Made by a program: the position numbers and the translations under genes. A stretch of 64,000 nt of DNA, taken from positions 1 through 64,000 of the forward strand of contig NZ_JZUE01000012.1 of the NCBI RefSeq assembly GCF_000969605.1, written 5' to 3'. The number at the start of each line of letters is the position of its first letter. Positions within the stretch are counted from its first letter, which is position 1. This document shows positions 56,507-64,000 of this stretch, piece by piece. Source of the DNA: Aquincola tertiaricarbonis. GTDB lineage: Bacteria; Pseudomonadota; Gammaproteobacteria; Burkholderiales; Burkholderiaceae_C. The notes beneath the pieces were generated by a model. The model ran no database searches. It saw only the letters and a list, made by a program, of their open reading frames with translations, and was not told where the DNA came from.

Positions 56507-58003
56507 TCAGCTGGCCAGGGCCTTGACGATGGCGTCGCGGCACATCGCCATCAGCCCGCCCGGCAGGATGCCGAGCAGCAGCACCGCCGCACCGTTGACC
56601 GCCAGCAGCGCGCTGACACCCGAGCCCTGGACCACCGCGGGCGAACCAGCCGGCGGCTCATCGAAGTACATCACCTTGATGACGCGCAGGTAGTAGAAGG
56701 CGCCGATCAGCGACAACAGCACCGCAGCCACCGCGATCCACAGGTACAGCTCGATGTTGGTGGTGACCAGCGCCTGCAGCACCGCCAGCTTGGCGTAGAA
56801 GCCCACCGTCGGCGGAATGCCGGTCAGCGAGAACATGAACACCGCCATCACCCCGGCCATCCACGGTGCGCGGCGCGACAGGCCGGCCAGGTCGTTGATG
56901 TCCTCGCTCTCGAAGCCCTCGCGCGACAGCAGCATCAGCAGCCCGATGCTGCCCAGCGTGGTGAGCGTGTACGCCACCATGTAGAACATCGCCGAGCTGT
57001 AGGCATTGCCGGCCGACAGCGTGTTGCCGCTGACCACGCCCGAGGCCAGTGCCAGCAGCATGAAGCCCATCTGCGCAATGGCCGAGTAGGCGAGCATGCG
57101 CTTGAGGTTGCTCTGCGCGATGGCCGCGAAGTTGCCGATGGCCAGCGAGACCACGGCCATCACCAGCAGCATCTGCTGCCAATCCACCGCCAGGCCCAGC
57201 ATGCCCTCCACCAGCAGGCGGATGGTCATGCCGAAGGCGGCCAGCTTGGGCGCACCGGCGATGAGCAAGGTGACGGCGGTGGGCGCGCCGTGGTAGACGT
57301 CGGGCACCCACATGTGGAACGGCGCGGCACCCAGCTTGAAGCCCAGGCCGGCCACCACGAACACCAGGCCGAACACCAGCACGGTGTTGTTGGCGCCGCC
57401 CTTGCCGATCACCTCGAACACGCCCGGGATCTCCAGCGTGCCGGTGGCGCCGTACATCATCGACAGGCCGTACAGCAGGAAGCCGCTGGCCAGCGCGCCC
57501 AGCACGAAGTACTTCATCGCGGCCTCGGTGGCCACGGCGCTGTCACGCCGCAGCGCCACCAGCGCATACAGCGACAGGCTCATCAACTCCAGGCCCAGGT
57601 ACATCACCAGGAAGTTGTTGGCCGACACCATCACGCAGATGCCCAGCAGCGAGAACATCGCCAGGGTGAAGAACTCGCCCTTGAGCATCTCGCGCGAGCC
57701 GATGTACGGCTGCGCATAGGCAATCGAGACCATCACCGAGATGACGGCGAAGAAGGCCAGCAGGTGGCCCATCGGATCGGCGACCACCATGTTCTGCATG
57801 CCGTAGGCGGTCACGCCGCCCTGCACATAGCTCAGGTGCAGCGCCGCCACCAGGCCGAGCGACACCTGCGTCAGCCAGAAGGTGGGCCGGCGCTTCGGGT
57901 CGGTGACAAACAGGTCCGCCAGCGCCACCACGCAGGTGAGCACGAGCAGCAGCAGCTCGGGGTAGATGACCAGCCAGTTCATTTCAATCATGGTTGTGGC
58001 CAT
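56507..58003 (-). CDS. nuoN: NADH-quinone oxidoreductase subunit N
   Basis: A 498-residue antiporter-like subunit with about 14 membrane helices. Conserved proton-channel landmarks: LGLELMSLSLYALVAL (Glu in helix 5), a Lys-containing KYFVLGALASGFLLYG, HMWVPDVYHGAPT and NLKRMLAYSAIAQMGF. It pumps protons in complex I. ATG at 58003 is used; ATGs at 57991 and 57982 are possible, none with a clear ribosome site. It is 3 bp behind nuoM. Confidence 0.95.
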   Translation of the reverse strand: MATTMIEMNWLVIYPELLLLVLTCVVALADLFVTDPKRRPTFWLTQVSLGLVAALHLSYVQGGVTAYGMQNMVVADPMGHLLAFFAVISVMVSIAYAQPYIGSREMLKGEFFTLAMFSLLGICVMVSANNFLVMYLGLELMSLSLYALVALRRDSAVATEAAMKYFVLGALASGFLLYGLSMMYGATGTLEIPGVFEVIGKGGANNTVLVFGLVFVVAGLGFKLGAAPFHMWVPDVYHGAPTAVTLLIAGAPKLAAFGMTIRLLVEGMLGLAVDWQQMLLVMAVVSLAIGNFAAIAQSNLKRMLAYSAIAQMGFMLLALASGVVSGNTLSAGNAYSSAMFYMVAYTLTTLGSIGLLMLLSREGFESEDINDLAGLSRRAPWMAGVMAVFMFSLTGIPPTVGFYAKLAVLQALVTTNIELYLWIAVAAVLLSLIGAFYYLRVIKVMYFDEPPAGSPAVVQGSGVSALLAVNGAAVLLLGILPGGLMAMCRDAIVKALAS

Positions 58004-58006
58004 CCG

Positions 58007-59482
58007 TCAGGGAAGTTTGGAAACAGCCACGTGTTTCAGCAGCTCGGTGACGGAGACATGCATCACGTCGGTCACCGGCTTCGGGTAGACGCCCATCGCC
58101 AGCGTGGCGATGGCCAGCACGGCCAGCATCAGGAACTCGCGGCTGTTGATGTCGGTCAGCGCACGCACGTTGTCGTTGGCCACGTCGCCCAGGTACACGC
58201 GTTTGACCATCCACAGGTTGTAGGCCGCGCCCAGGATCAGCGCGGTGGCCGCGAGGATGCCGATCACGAAGCTGAACTTGACCGACGCCAGGATCACCAT
58301 CCACTCGCCAATGAAGCCGCTGGTACCCGGCAGGCCGGCATTGGCCATCGCGAAGAACACCGCGAAGGCGGCAAACTTCGGCATGGTGTTCACCACGCCG
58401 CCGTAGGCCTTGATCTCACGCGAATGCACGCGGTCATACAGCACGCCGATGCACAGGAACATGGCGCCCGAGACGAAGCCGTGGCTCACCATCTGCACCA
58501 GGCCGCCGGCCACGCCCAGTTCGCTGAACAGGAAGAAGCCCAGGGTGACGAAGCCCATGTGCGCGATGGACGAGTAGGCCACCAGCTTCTTCATGTCCTG
58601 CTGCACCAGCGCCACCAGGCCGACGTAGATCACCGCCACCAGCGAGAACGCCACGATCAGCCAGGCCCACTGATGCGAGGCATCGGGCACGATGGGCATG
58701 GAAAAGCGCAGGAAGCCATAGGCGCCGAGCTTCAGCATGATGGCCGCCAGCACCACCGAACCGCCGGTGGGCGCCTCCACGTGCGCATCGGGCAGCCAGG
58801 TGTGCACCGGCCACATCGGCACCTTCACGGCGAAGGCCGCGAAGAAGGCGAAGAACAGCAGCGTCTGCGCGGTGGCGGGCAGCGGCAGTTGGTGCCAGTC
58901 CAGGATGGAGAAGCTGCCGCCCGACTTGTAGTACAGGTACAGCAGCGCCACCAGCATCAGCAGCGAGCCCAGCAGCGTGTACAGGAAGAACTTGAACGCC
59001 GCGTACACGCGCCGCGGGCCGCCCCACACGCCGATGATGATGTACATCGGGATCAGCGTGGCTTCGAAGAACACGTAGAACAGCAGGCCGTCCAGTGCCG
59101 AGAACACGCCCACCATCACGCCCGACAGGATCAGGAACGCGCCCATGTACTGGTTGACGCGGTCAGTGATCACCTCCCAGGCGGCGATCACCACGATGAT
59201 GGTGATGAAGGCCGTGAGCAGCACGAACCACACCGAGATGCCGTCCACGCCCAGGTGGTAGCGGATATTGAAACGGTCGATCCAGGCGTAGTTCTCGACG
59301 AACTGCATCGAGGCCGTGCCCGCATCGAAGCCACCGATCAATGGCAGCGTGACGGCGAAGCTGGCGATGGCGCCCAGCAAGGCCAGCCAGCGCACGGCCT
59401 TGGCGTATTCGTCGCGCCCCAGGGCCAGCAGGACGGCGCCGACAGCGATCGGCAGCCAGATGGCAACACTCAACAATCCCAT
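58007..59482 (-). CDS. nuoM: NADH-quinone oxidoreductase subunit M
   Basis: A 491-residue antiporter-like subunit: YHLGVDGISVWFVLLTAF, FYVFFEATLIPMYIIIGVWG (helix-5 Glu), KVPMWPVHTWLPDAHVEAPT and DMKKLVAYSSIAHMGFVTLG. It follows nuoL by a 22-bp gap. Normal length. Confidence 0.96.
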   Translation of the reverse strand: MGLLSVAIWLPIAVGAVLLALGRDEYAKAVRWLALLGAIASFAVTLPLIGGFDAGTASMQFVENYAWIDRFNIRYHLGVDGISVWFVLLTAFITIIVVIAAWEVITDRVNQYMGAFLILSGVMVGVFSALDGLLFYVFFEATLIPMYIIIGVWGGPRRVYAAFKFFLYTLLGSLLMLVALLYLYYKSGGSFSILDWHQLPLPATAQTLLFFAFFAAFAVKVPMWPVHTWLPDAHVEAPTGGSVVLAAIMLKLGAYGFLRFSMPIVPDASHQWAWLIVAFSLVAVIYVGLVALVQQDMKKLVAYSSIAHMGFVTLGFFLFSELGVAGGLVQMVSHGFVSGAMFLCIGVLYDRVHSREIKAYGGVVNTMPKFAAFAVFFAMANAGLPGTSGFIGEWMVILASVKFSFVIGILAATALILGAAYNLWMVKRVYLGDVANDNVRALTDINSREFLMLAVLAIATLAMGVYPKPVTDVMHVSVTELLKHVAVSKLP

Positions 59483-59504
59483 GTTCTTGTTCTCCGCCCC
59501 GCCA

Positions 59505-61535
59505 TCAGCGCCCGAAGAGGCCGCCGAGCGTGGGCCACAGTTGCCAGGTCATCAACCCGAACACACCCAGCAGCATCACCAGCGCATACCAGTACAGGTG
59601 GCCGGTCTGCAGGAATCGGGTCAGCGAGGCGATGCCCCCCATCAGGCGCGCCGAACCATTGACGAACACGCCGTCGATCAGACCCACGTCGCCGCCCTTC
59701 CACAGCCCCACGCCGAGCAGGCGTGCGCCGCCGGCGATGAACTTCTCGTTGAAGGCATCGAAGTAGTACTTGTTCTCCAGCAGGCGGTAGATCGGGCCGC
59801 TGCGCGCCTTGATGGCCGCCGGGATCGACGGTGCCTTCATGTAGAAGAACCAGGCCAGGACCACGCCGGCCAGGGCCAGCCAGAACGGCGCCGTGAGGAG
59901 GCCGTGCGAGGCCATGGCGGCAGCGCCGTGGAAGGCCTCGTTCAGCTCGGCCATGGCCGGATGCTTGGCCGCGTCCACGAAGATCGCGTCCTTGAAGAAG
60001 TCGCCGTGCAGCATCGGACCGATGGTCAGGTAGCCGATCAGCACCGACGGGATGGCCAGCAGCACCAGCGGCGCGGTCACCACCCAGGGCGACTCATGCG
60101 GCACATGCGGTTCATGGTGGCCGTGCTCGTCGTCGTGGTGGTCGTGCTCGCCCGGGAACGGCTTGTGGCGGAAGTTCTCCTTGCCATGGAAGACCAGGAA
60201 GTACATCCGGAAGGAGTAGAACGCCGTGACGAACACACCCGCCAGAACCGCGAAGTTGGCGAAGCCCGAGCCCCACAGGTGGCTGGCATGCACCGCCTCG
60301 ATGATGCTGTCCTTCGAGTAGAAGCCGGAGAACAGCGGCGTGCCGATCAGGGCCAGCGAGCCCAGCAGCGACGTGATCCAGGTGATGGGCATGTACTTGC
60401 GCAGGCCGCCCATGTTGCGGATGTCCTGGTCGTGGTGCATGCCGATGATGACCGAGCCTGCACCGAGGAACAGCAGCGCCTTGAAGAACGCATGCGTCAT
60501 CAAGTGGAACACCGCCACAGAGTAGGCCGACACGCCCAGTGCCACCGTCATGTAGCCCAGCTGGCTCAGCGTGGAGTACGCCACCACGCGCTTGATGTCG
60601 TTCTGGATGATGCCCAGGAACCCCATGAACAGCGCCGTGATGGAGCCGATCACCAGCACGAAGGACAGCGCGGTGTCCGACAGCTCGAACAGCGGCGACA
60701 TGCGGGCCACCATGAAGATGCCGGCCGTCACCATCGTCGCCGCGTGGATCAGCGCGGAGATCGGCGTCGGGCCTTCCATCGAGTCCGGCAGCCACACATG
60801 CAGCGGCACCTGCGCGCTCTTGCCCATCGCGCCGATGAACAGGCAGATGCAGGCGGTGGTCAGCAGCATCCAGTCGGTGCCGGGCAGCGTGAGCTTGGCC
60901 AGTTCGCCGCTCTTGGCAAAGGTCTCGCCGTAGTTCAGCGTGCCGGTGTAGGCCAGCAGCAGGCCGATGCCGAGGATGAAGCCGAAGTCACCCACCCGGT
61001 TGACCAGGAAGGCCTTCATGTTGGCGAAGATGGCCGTCGGGCGCTTGAACCAGAAGCCGATCAGCAGGTACGACACCAGGCCCACCGCCTCCCAGCCGAA
61101 GAACAGCTGCAGGAAGTTGTTGCTCATCACGAGCATCAACATCGAGAAGGTGAACAGCGAGATGTACGAGAAGAAGCGCTGGTAGCCCGGGTCCTCCTCC
61201 ATGTAGCCGATGGTGTAGATGTGCACCATCAGCGACACGAAGGTCACCACGCACATCATCATCGCGGTGAGACCGTCGACCAGGAAGCCGACTTCCATCT
61301 TCAGGTCGCCGAGCACCATCCACTCGTAGACGGTGGCGTTGAAGCGGGCACCGTCGACGACGACGCTCTGCAGCACCATCACGGACAGCACGAAGGCGAT
61401 GGCCACGCCGAGGATGGTGGCGATGTGCGAGCCGCGGCGGCCCACCGTCTTGCCGAAGAAGCCGGCGATGACGGAGCCGGCCAGCGGCGCCAGCGGCACC
61501 GCGAGAAGCATGTTCTGGGACAGGGTTGCCGACAT
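59505..61535 (-). CDS. nuoL: NADH-quinone oxidoreductase subunit L
   Basis: A 676-residue subunit, the largest antiporter-like one: FLVDGLTAMMMCVVTFVSLM, FFGWEAVGLVSYLLIGFWF, SAQVPLHVWLPDSMEGPTPI and DIKRVVAYSTLSQLGYMTVA, with the long C-terminal lateral helix region after about residue 510. A His/Asp-rich loop (GEHDHHDDEHGHHEPHVPHE) near residue 460 is noticeable and could bind metal. ATG at 61535 (MSATLSQ) is preferred to the in-frame TTG at 61541. Confidence 0.96.
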   Translation of the reverse strand: MSATLSQNMLLAVPLAPLAGSVIAGFFGKTVGRRGSHIATILGVAIAFVLSVMVLQSVVVDGARFNATVYEWMVLGDLKMEVGFLVDGLTAMMMCVVTFVSLMVHIYTIGYMEEDPGYQRFFSYISLFTFSMLMLVMSNNFLQLFFGWEAVGLVSYLLIGFWFKRPTAIFANMKAFLVNRVGDFGFILGIGLLLAYTGTLNYGETFAKSGELAKLTLPGTDWMLLTTACICLFIGAMGKSAQVPLHVWLPDSMEGPTPISALIHAATMVTAGIFMVARMSPLFELSDTALSFVLVIGSITALFMGFLGIIQNDIKRVVAYSTLSQLGYMTVALGVSAYSVAVFHLMTHAFFKALLFLGAGSVIIGMHHDQDIRNMGGLRKYMPITWITSLLGSLALIGTPLFSGFYSKDSIIEAVHASHLWGSGFANFAVLAGVFVTAFYSFRMYFLVFHGKENFRHKPFPGEHDHHDDEHGHHEPHVPHESPWVVTAPLVLLAIPSVLIGYLTIGPMLHGDFFKDAIFVDAAKHPAMAELNEAFHGAAAMASHGLLTAPFWLALAGVVLAWFFYMKAPSIPAAIKARSGPIYRLLENKYYFDAFNEKFIAGGARLLGVGLWKGGDVGLIDGVFVNGSARLMGGIASLTRFLQTGHLYWYALVMLLGVFGLMTWQLWPTLGGLFGR

Positions 61536-61541
61536 GGTCAA

Positions 61542-61868
61542 TCAGCCCTTCAGGGTATCGAGTTCGTCGACGTTGATCGACGCACGGTTGCGGAAGAGCA
61601 CGACCAGGATGGCCAGGCCGATGGCGGATTCGGCGGCCGCCACCGTCAGGATGAAGAACACGAACACCTGGCCCGCCATGCGGTCGGCCACGGCCGGCAG
61701 GTAGTGCGAGAAGGCGATGAAGTTCAGGTTGACCGCCAGCAGCATCAGCTCGATGGCCATCAGCAGCACGATCAGGTTGCGGCGGTTCAGGAAGATGCCG
61801 ATCACCGACAGCGCGAACAGCACCGCGCCCAGCGACAGGTAGTGGCCAAGAGACACGGGGCCCAGCAT
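61542..61868 (-). CDS. nuoK: NADH-quinone oxidoreductase subunit K
   Basis: A 108-residue subunit with three membrane helices: [40 protein letters not shown] (with the membrane Glu) and [20 protein letters not shown] (second Glu). Start at 61868 shares one base with the nuoJ stop (TGATG). Confidence 0.96.
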   Translation of the reverse strand: MLGPVSLGHYLSLGAVLFALSVIGIFLNRRNLIVLLMAIELMLLAVNLNFIAFSHYLPAVADRMAGQVFVFFILTVAAAESAIGLAILVVLFRNRASINVDELDTLKG

Positions 61869-62518
61869 CACTGTTTCCCCTCGGCTTGGGCGCCCGGCTG
61901 GGCGGCAGGCACCGAAGGCACCTCGATCGTCGGTTTCATCTTGACCAGTCGGACACGGTCCGCCTTCTTGACGCGCACCGCCTGCGAGGCATCGATGGCA
62001 CGCGAGTCCTTGCGCTTGCGCAGCGTCAGCGCGATGGCCGCCACGATGGCCACCAGCAGCAGCACCGCGGCGATCTGCAGCGGGTAGAGATACCTGGTGT
62101 ACATCTCGATGCCCAGCAGCTTGGTGTTGCCGGCCTCGATCTCCGCCGCGGTCATCATCGGCGCCTCGGGCACGTAGAAGCCCTGGTACAGCACCGCCGC
62201 CATCTCCAGCGCGATCAGCGCGCCGATCAGGCCGGCCACCGGGAAGTGCTTCCAGAAGTTCTGTCGGAAGGCGTCGGTGTTGATGTCCAGCATCATCACC
62301 ACGAAGAGGAACAGCACCATCACTGCGCCGACGTACACCAGCACCAGCGTGATGGCCAGGAACTCGGCCTTCAGCAGCATCCAAACGCAGGCTGCGCTGA
62401 AGAAGGCCAGCACCAGGAAGAGCGCCGCATGCACGGTGCTGCGCGCCGTGATCACGCGGAAGGAGGCTCCCAGCAGCACCGCCGAGAACGCATAGAAGAG
62501 AGCGGTCGTCGTATTCAT
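61868..62518 (-). CDS. nuoJ: NADH-quinone oxidoreductase subunit J
   Basis: A 216-residue subunit with five hydrophobic helices: [60 protein letters not shown] (pi-bulge helix), [18 protein letters not shown] and [20 protein letters not shown]. The C-terminal extension (about 45 residues, Lys/Ala-rich) is not unusual in betaproteobacteria. Confidence 0.95.
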   Translation of the reverse strand: MNTTTALFYAFSAVLLGASFRVITARSTVHAALFLVLAFFSAACVWMLLKAEFLAITLVLVYVGAVMVLFLFVVMMLDINTDAFRQNFWKHFPVAGLIGALIALEMAAVLYQGFYVPEAPMMTAAEIEAGNTKLLGIEMYTRYLYPLQIAAVLLLVAIVAAIALTLRKRKDSRAIDASQAVRVKKADRVRLVKMKPTIEVPSVPAAQPGAQAEGKQ

Positions 62519-62577
62519 GTTTTCTTGAACGCGCGCACGCGCCGGGCCAGGGCCGCCTGGGCAGGCGGCCGCAGCCG

Positions 62578-63066
62578 TCAGCGGTACTTCGCGTCGGCCT
62601 CCTTGTTGGCGGCGATCTCGCGCTCGTAGCGGTCACCGACGGCCAGCAGCATGTCCTTGGTGAAGTACAGGTCGCCGCGCTTTTCGCCGTGGTACTCGAG
62701 GATGTGCGTCTCGACGATGGAATCGACCGGGCAGCTTTCCTCGCAGAAGCCGCAGAAGATGCACTTGGTCAGGTCGATGTCGTAGCGCGTGGTGCGGCGA
62801 GAACCGTCGTCACGCACGTCCGATTCGATGGTGATGGCCAGCGCCGGGCACACTGCCTCGCACAGCTTGCAGGCGATGCAGCGCTCTTCGCCATTCTCGT
62901 AGCGGCGCAGCGCATGCAGCCCACGGAAGCGCGGCGACAGCGGCGTCTTCTCTTCCGGAAACTGGATGGTGATCTTCTTCTGGAAGAAGTGGCGGCCCGT
63001 GAGCTTCAGGCCCTTGAGCAGCTCCAGCAGCATGAAGCTGGAGACGAAGTCTTTGACGGCAGACAT
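62578..63066 (-). CDS. nuoI: NADH-quinone oxidoreductase subunit I
   Basis: A 162-residue ferredoxin-like subunit with two 4Fe-4S motifs: [12 protein letters not shown] and [32 protein letters not shown] and [17 protein letters not shown] precede them. It carries clusters N6a/N6b in the peripheral arm. Between nuoH (35-bp gap) and nuoJ (59-bp gap). Confidence 0.96.
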   Translation of the reverse strand: MSAVKDFVSSFMLLELLKGLKLTGRHFFQKKITIQFPEEKTPLSPRFRGLHALRRYENGEERCIACKLCEAVCPALAITIESDVRDDGSRRTTRYDIDLTKCIFCGFCEESCPVDSIVETHILEYHGEKRGDLYFTKDMLLAVGDRYEREIAANKEADAKYR

Positions 63067-63100
63067 GGGGTGACCTCTGTGTGCGGGGCGTTAGCCGGCT

Positions 63101-64000
63101 TTAAGGCCAGATGTTCCAGGGCGACTGGATCCACAGGCCAACGACGACCAGCCACACCAGGGTGACGGGAATGAAAATCTTCCAGCCCAGACGCATGATC
63201 TGGTCGTAGCGGAAGCGGGGGAACGTGGCACGCACCCACAGGAACATCGTGACGACCACGAAGACCTTGATCGCCAGCCAGATCCAGCCAGGGATGAAGT
63301 CGAGGAACCCGAAGGGGCTCAGCCAGCCGCCGAGGAACAGGATCACGGCCAGGGTGGAGACCAGGATCATGTTGGCGTATTCGGCCAGGAAGAACATCGC
63401 GAACGACATGCCCGAGTACTCGATCATGTGCCCGGCCACGATTTCCGACTCGCCTTCCACCACGTCGAACGGGTGGCGGTTCGTCTCGGCCAGGCCGGAG
63501 ATGAAGTACACGACGAAGATGGGCAGCAGCGGCAGCCAGTTCCAGGACAGCAGGCCCACGCCCTTGTCGGCGAAGAAGCCGGTGCCCTGGCTGGTGACGA
63601 TGGCGCTCATGTTCAGGGTGCCCGACACCATCAGCACCACGACGAAGCAGAAGCCCATCGCGATCTCGTAGCTCACCATCTGCGCCGAAGCCCGCAGCGC
63701 ACCCAGGAAGGCGTACTTCGAGTTGGAGGCCCAGCCCGCGATGATCACACCGTACACCTCCAGCGAGGTGATGGCCATCAGGAACAGCAGGCCGGCGTTG
63801 ACGTTGGCCAGCACCACGTCAGGTCCGAACGGCACCACGGCCCAGGCCGCCAGCGCCGGCATGATGGTCATGATCGGGCCCAGGAAGAACAGGCCCTTGT
63901 TGGCCGCCGTCGGGCGGATGATTTCCTTGAAGATCAGCTTGACCGCATCGGCGATGGGCGTGAGCAGGCCGAACGGGCCAACGCGGTTGGGGCCCGGGCG
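63101..64000 (-). CDS. nuoH: NADH-quinone oxidoreductase subunit H (5' truncated)
   Basis: The visible 299 residues run off the right edge in frame; the N-terminal part of about 40-60 residues lies beyond. Visible motifs: [20 protein letters not shown] (quinone-site amphipathic segment), [56 protein letters not shown] (E-rich quinone loop) and [20 protein letters not shown]. The subunit joins the quinone cavity to the membrane arm. Confidence 0.96.
   Translation of the reverse strand, partial: RPGPNRVGPFGLLTPIADAVKLIFKEIIRPTAANKGLFFLGPIMTIMPALAAWAVVPFGPDVVLANVNAGLLFLMAITSLEVYGVIIAGWASNSKYAFLGALRASAQMVSYEIAMGFCFVVVLMVSGTLNMSAIVTSQGTGFFADKGVGLLSWNWLPLLPIFVVYFISGLAETNRHPFDVVEGESEIVAGHMIEYSGMSFAMFFLAEYANMILVSTLAVILFLGGWLSPFGFLDFIPGWIWLAIKVFVVVTMFLWVRATFPRFRYDQIMRLGWKIFIPVTLVWLVVVGLWIQSPWNIWP

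Overview
The window is GC-rich (codons end overwhelmingly in G or C) and reads as a Burkholderiales chromosome, probably near the Rubrivivax/Leptothrix/Ideonella/Aquincola group. The basis is gene content and order: a nuo operon followed by DUF2818, NUDIX and DUF1178 genes, two PEP-CTERM proteins, and a complete non-polar flagellar locus. The taxonomic placement is inference; no rRNA or tRNA gene is present.

Left accessory region (1-23,060). A FliK-like C-terminus runs off the left edge. It is followed by a PEP-CTERM protein, a membrane-anchored spermidine-synthase-like protein and a putative 2OG-Fe(II) oxygenase (all minus), and then, on plus, a PCuAC-like secreted protein without copper ligands, a secreted PHP-domain (DUF3604-like) hydrolase, a PpiC/SurA-like prolyl isomerase, a HupE/UreJ-type membrane protein, a His-rich membrane protein and a TonB-dependent receptor. 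Three of these transcription units begin with what look like PhoB promoters: 11-bp direct repeats of CTGTCAT type, each exactly 10 bp from a -10 hexamer. I read this as a phosphate-starvation island that may pair a secreted metal-dependent phosphoesterase with metal uptake. Next come a glycosyltransferase/GNAT pair, an SbtA-SbtB bicarbonate transporter pair, a C70-type papain-like peptidase, a PPOX-type flavoprotein, more GNATs, a gamma-glutamyltransferase, a PEP-CTERM gene broken by an in-frame amber codon, a tandem-GNAT protein, a NIPSNAP protein, and a toxin-antitoxin pair whose antitoxin looks like a Phd/CcdA hybrid with a CcdB-family toxin.

Flagellar region (23,067-55,034). The order flhA-flhB-fliR-Q-P-N-M (minus) / fliE-F-G-H-I-J-D-S-T-K-L-A-motA-motB-flgM-flgN-PG hydrolase (plus), flgA (minus), flgB to flgL (plus) is that of lateral (laf, Flag-2) systems. 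It carries its own sigma-28, anti-sigma and stator genes. No fliO, flagellin gene or lafK activator is seen. Where lafK usually sits, between fliM and fliE, there is instead a 948-bp non-coding stretch with a strong match to the GEMM-I cyclic-di-GMP riboswitch, pointing towards fliE. Several parts are divergent: FliM lacks the CheY-binding EIDALL motif, FlhB has NPEH instead of NPTH, FliG has EHVR instead of EHPQ, FliH carries a long Ala/Pro/Lys tail encoded partly by hexamer repeats, and FlgJ is split into separate rod and muramidase genes.

Right region (55,041-64,000), all on minus: DUF1178, an ADP-ribose pyrophosphatase-like NUDIX protein, DUF2818, then nuoN, M, L, K, J, I and a 5'-truncated nuoH, i.e. 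the distal part of the complex I operon.
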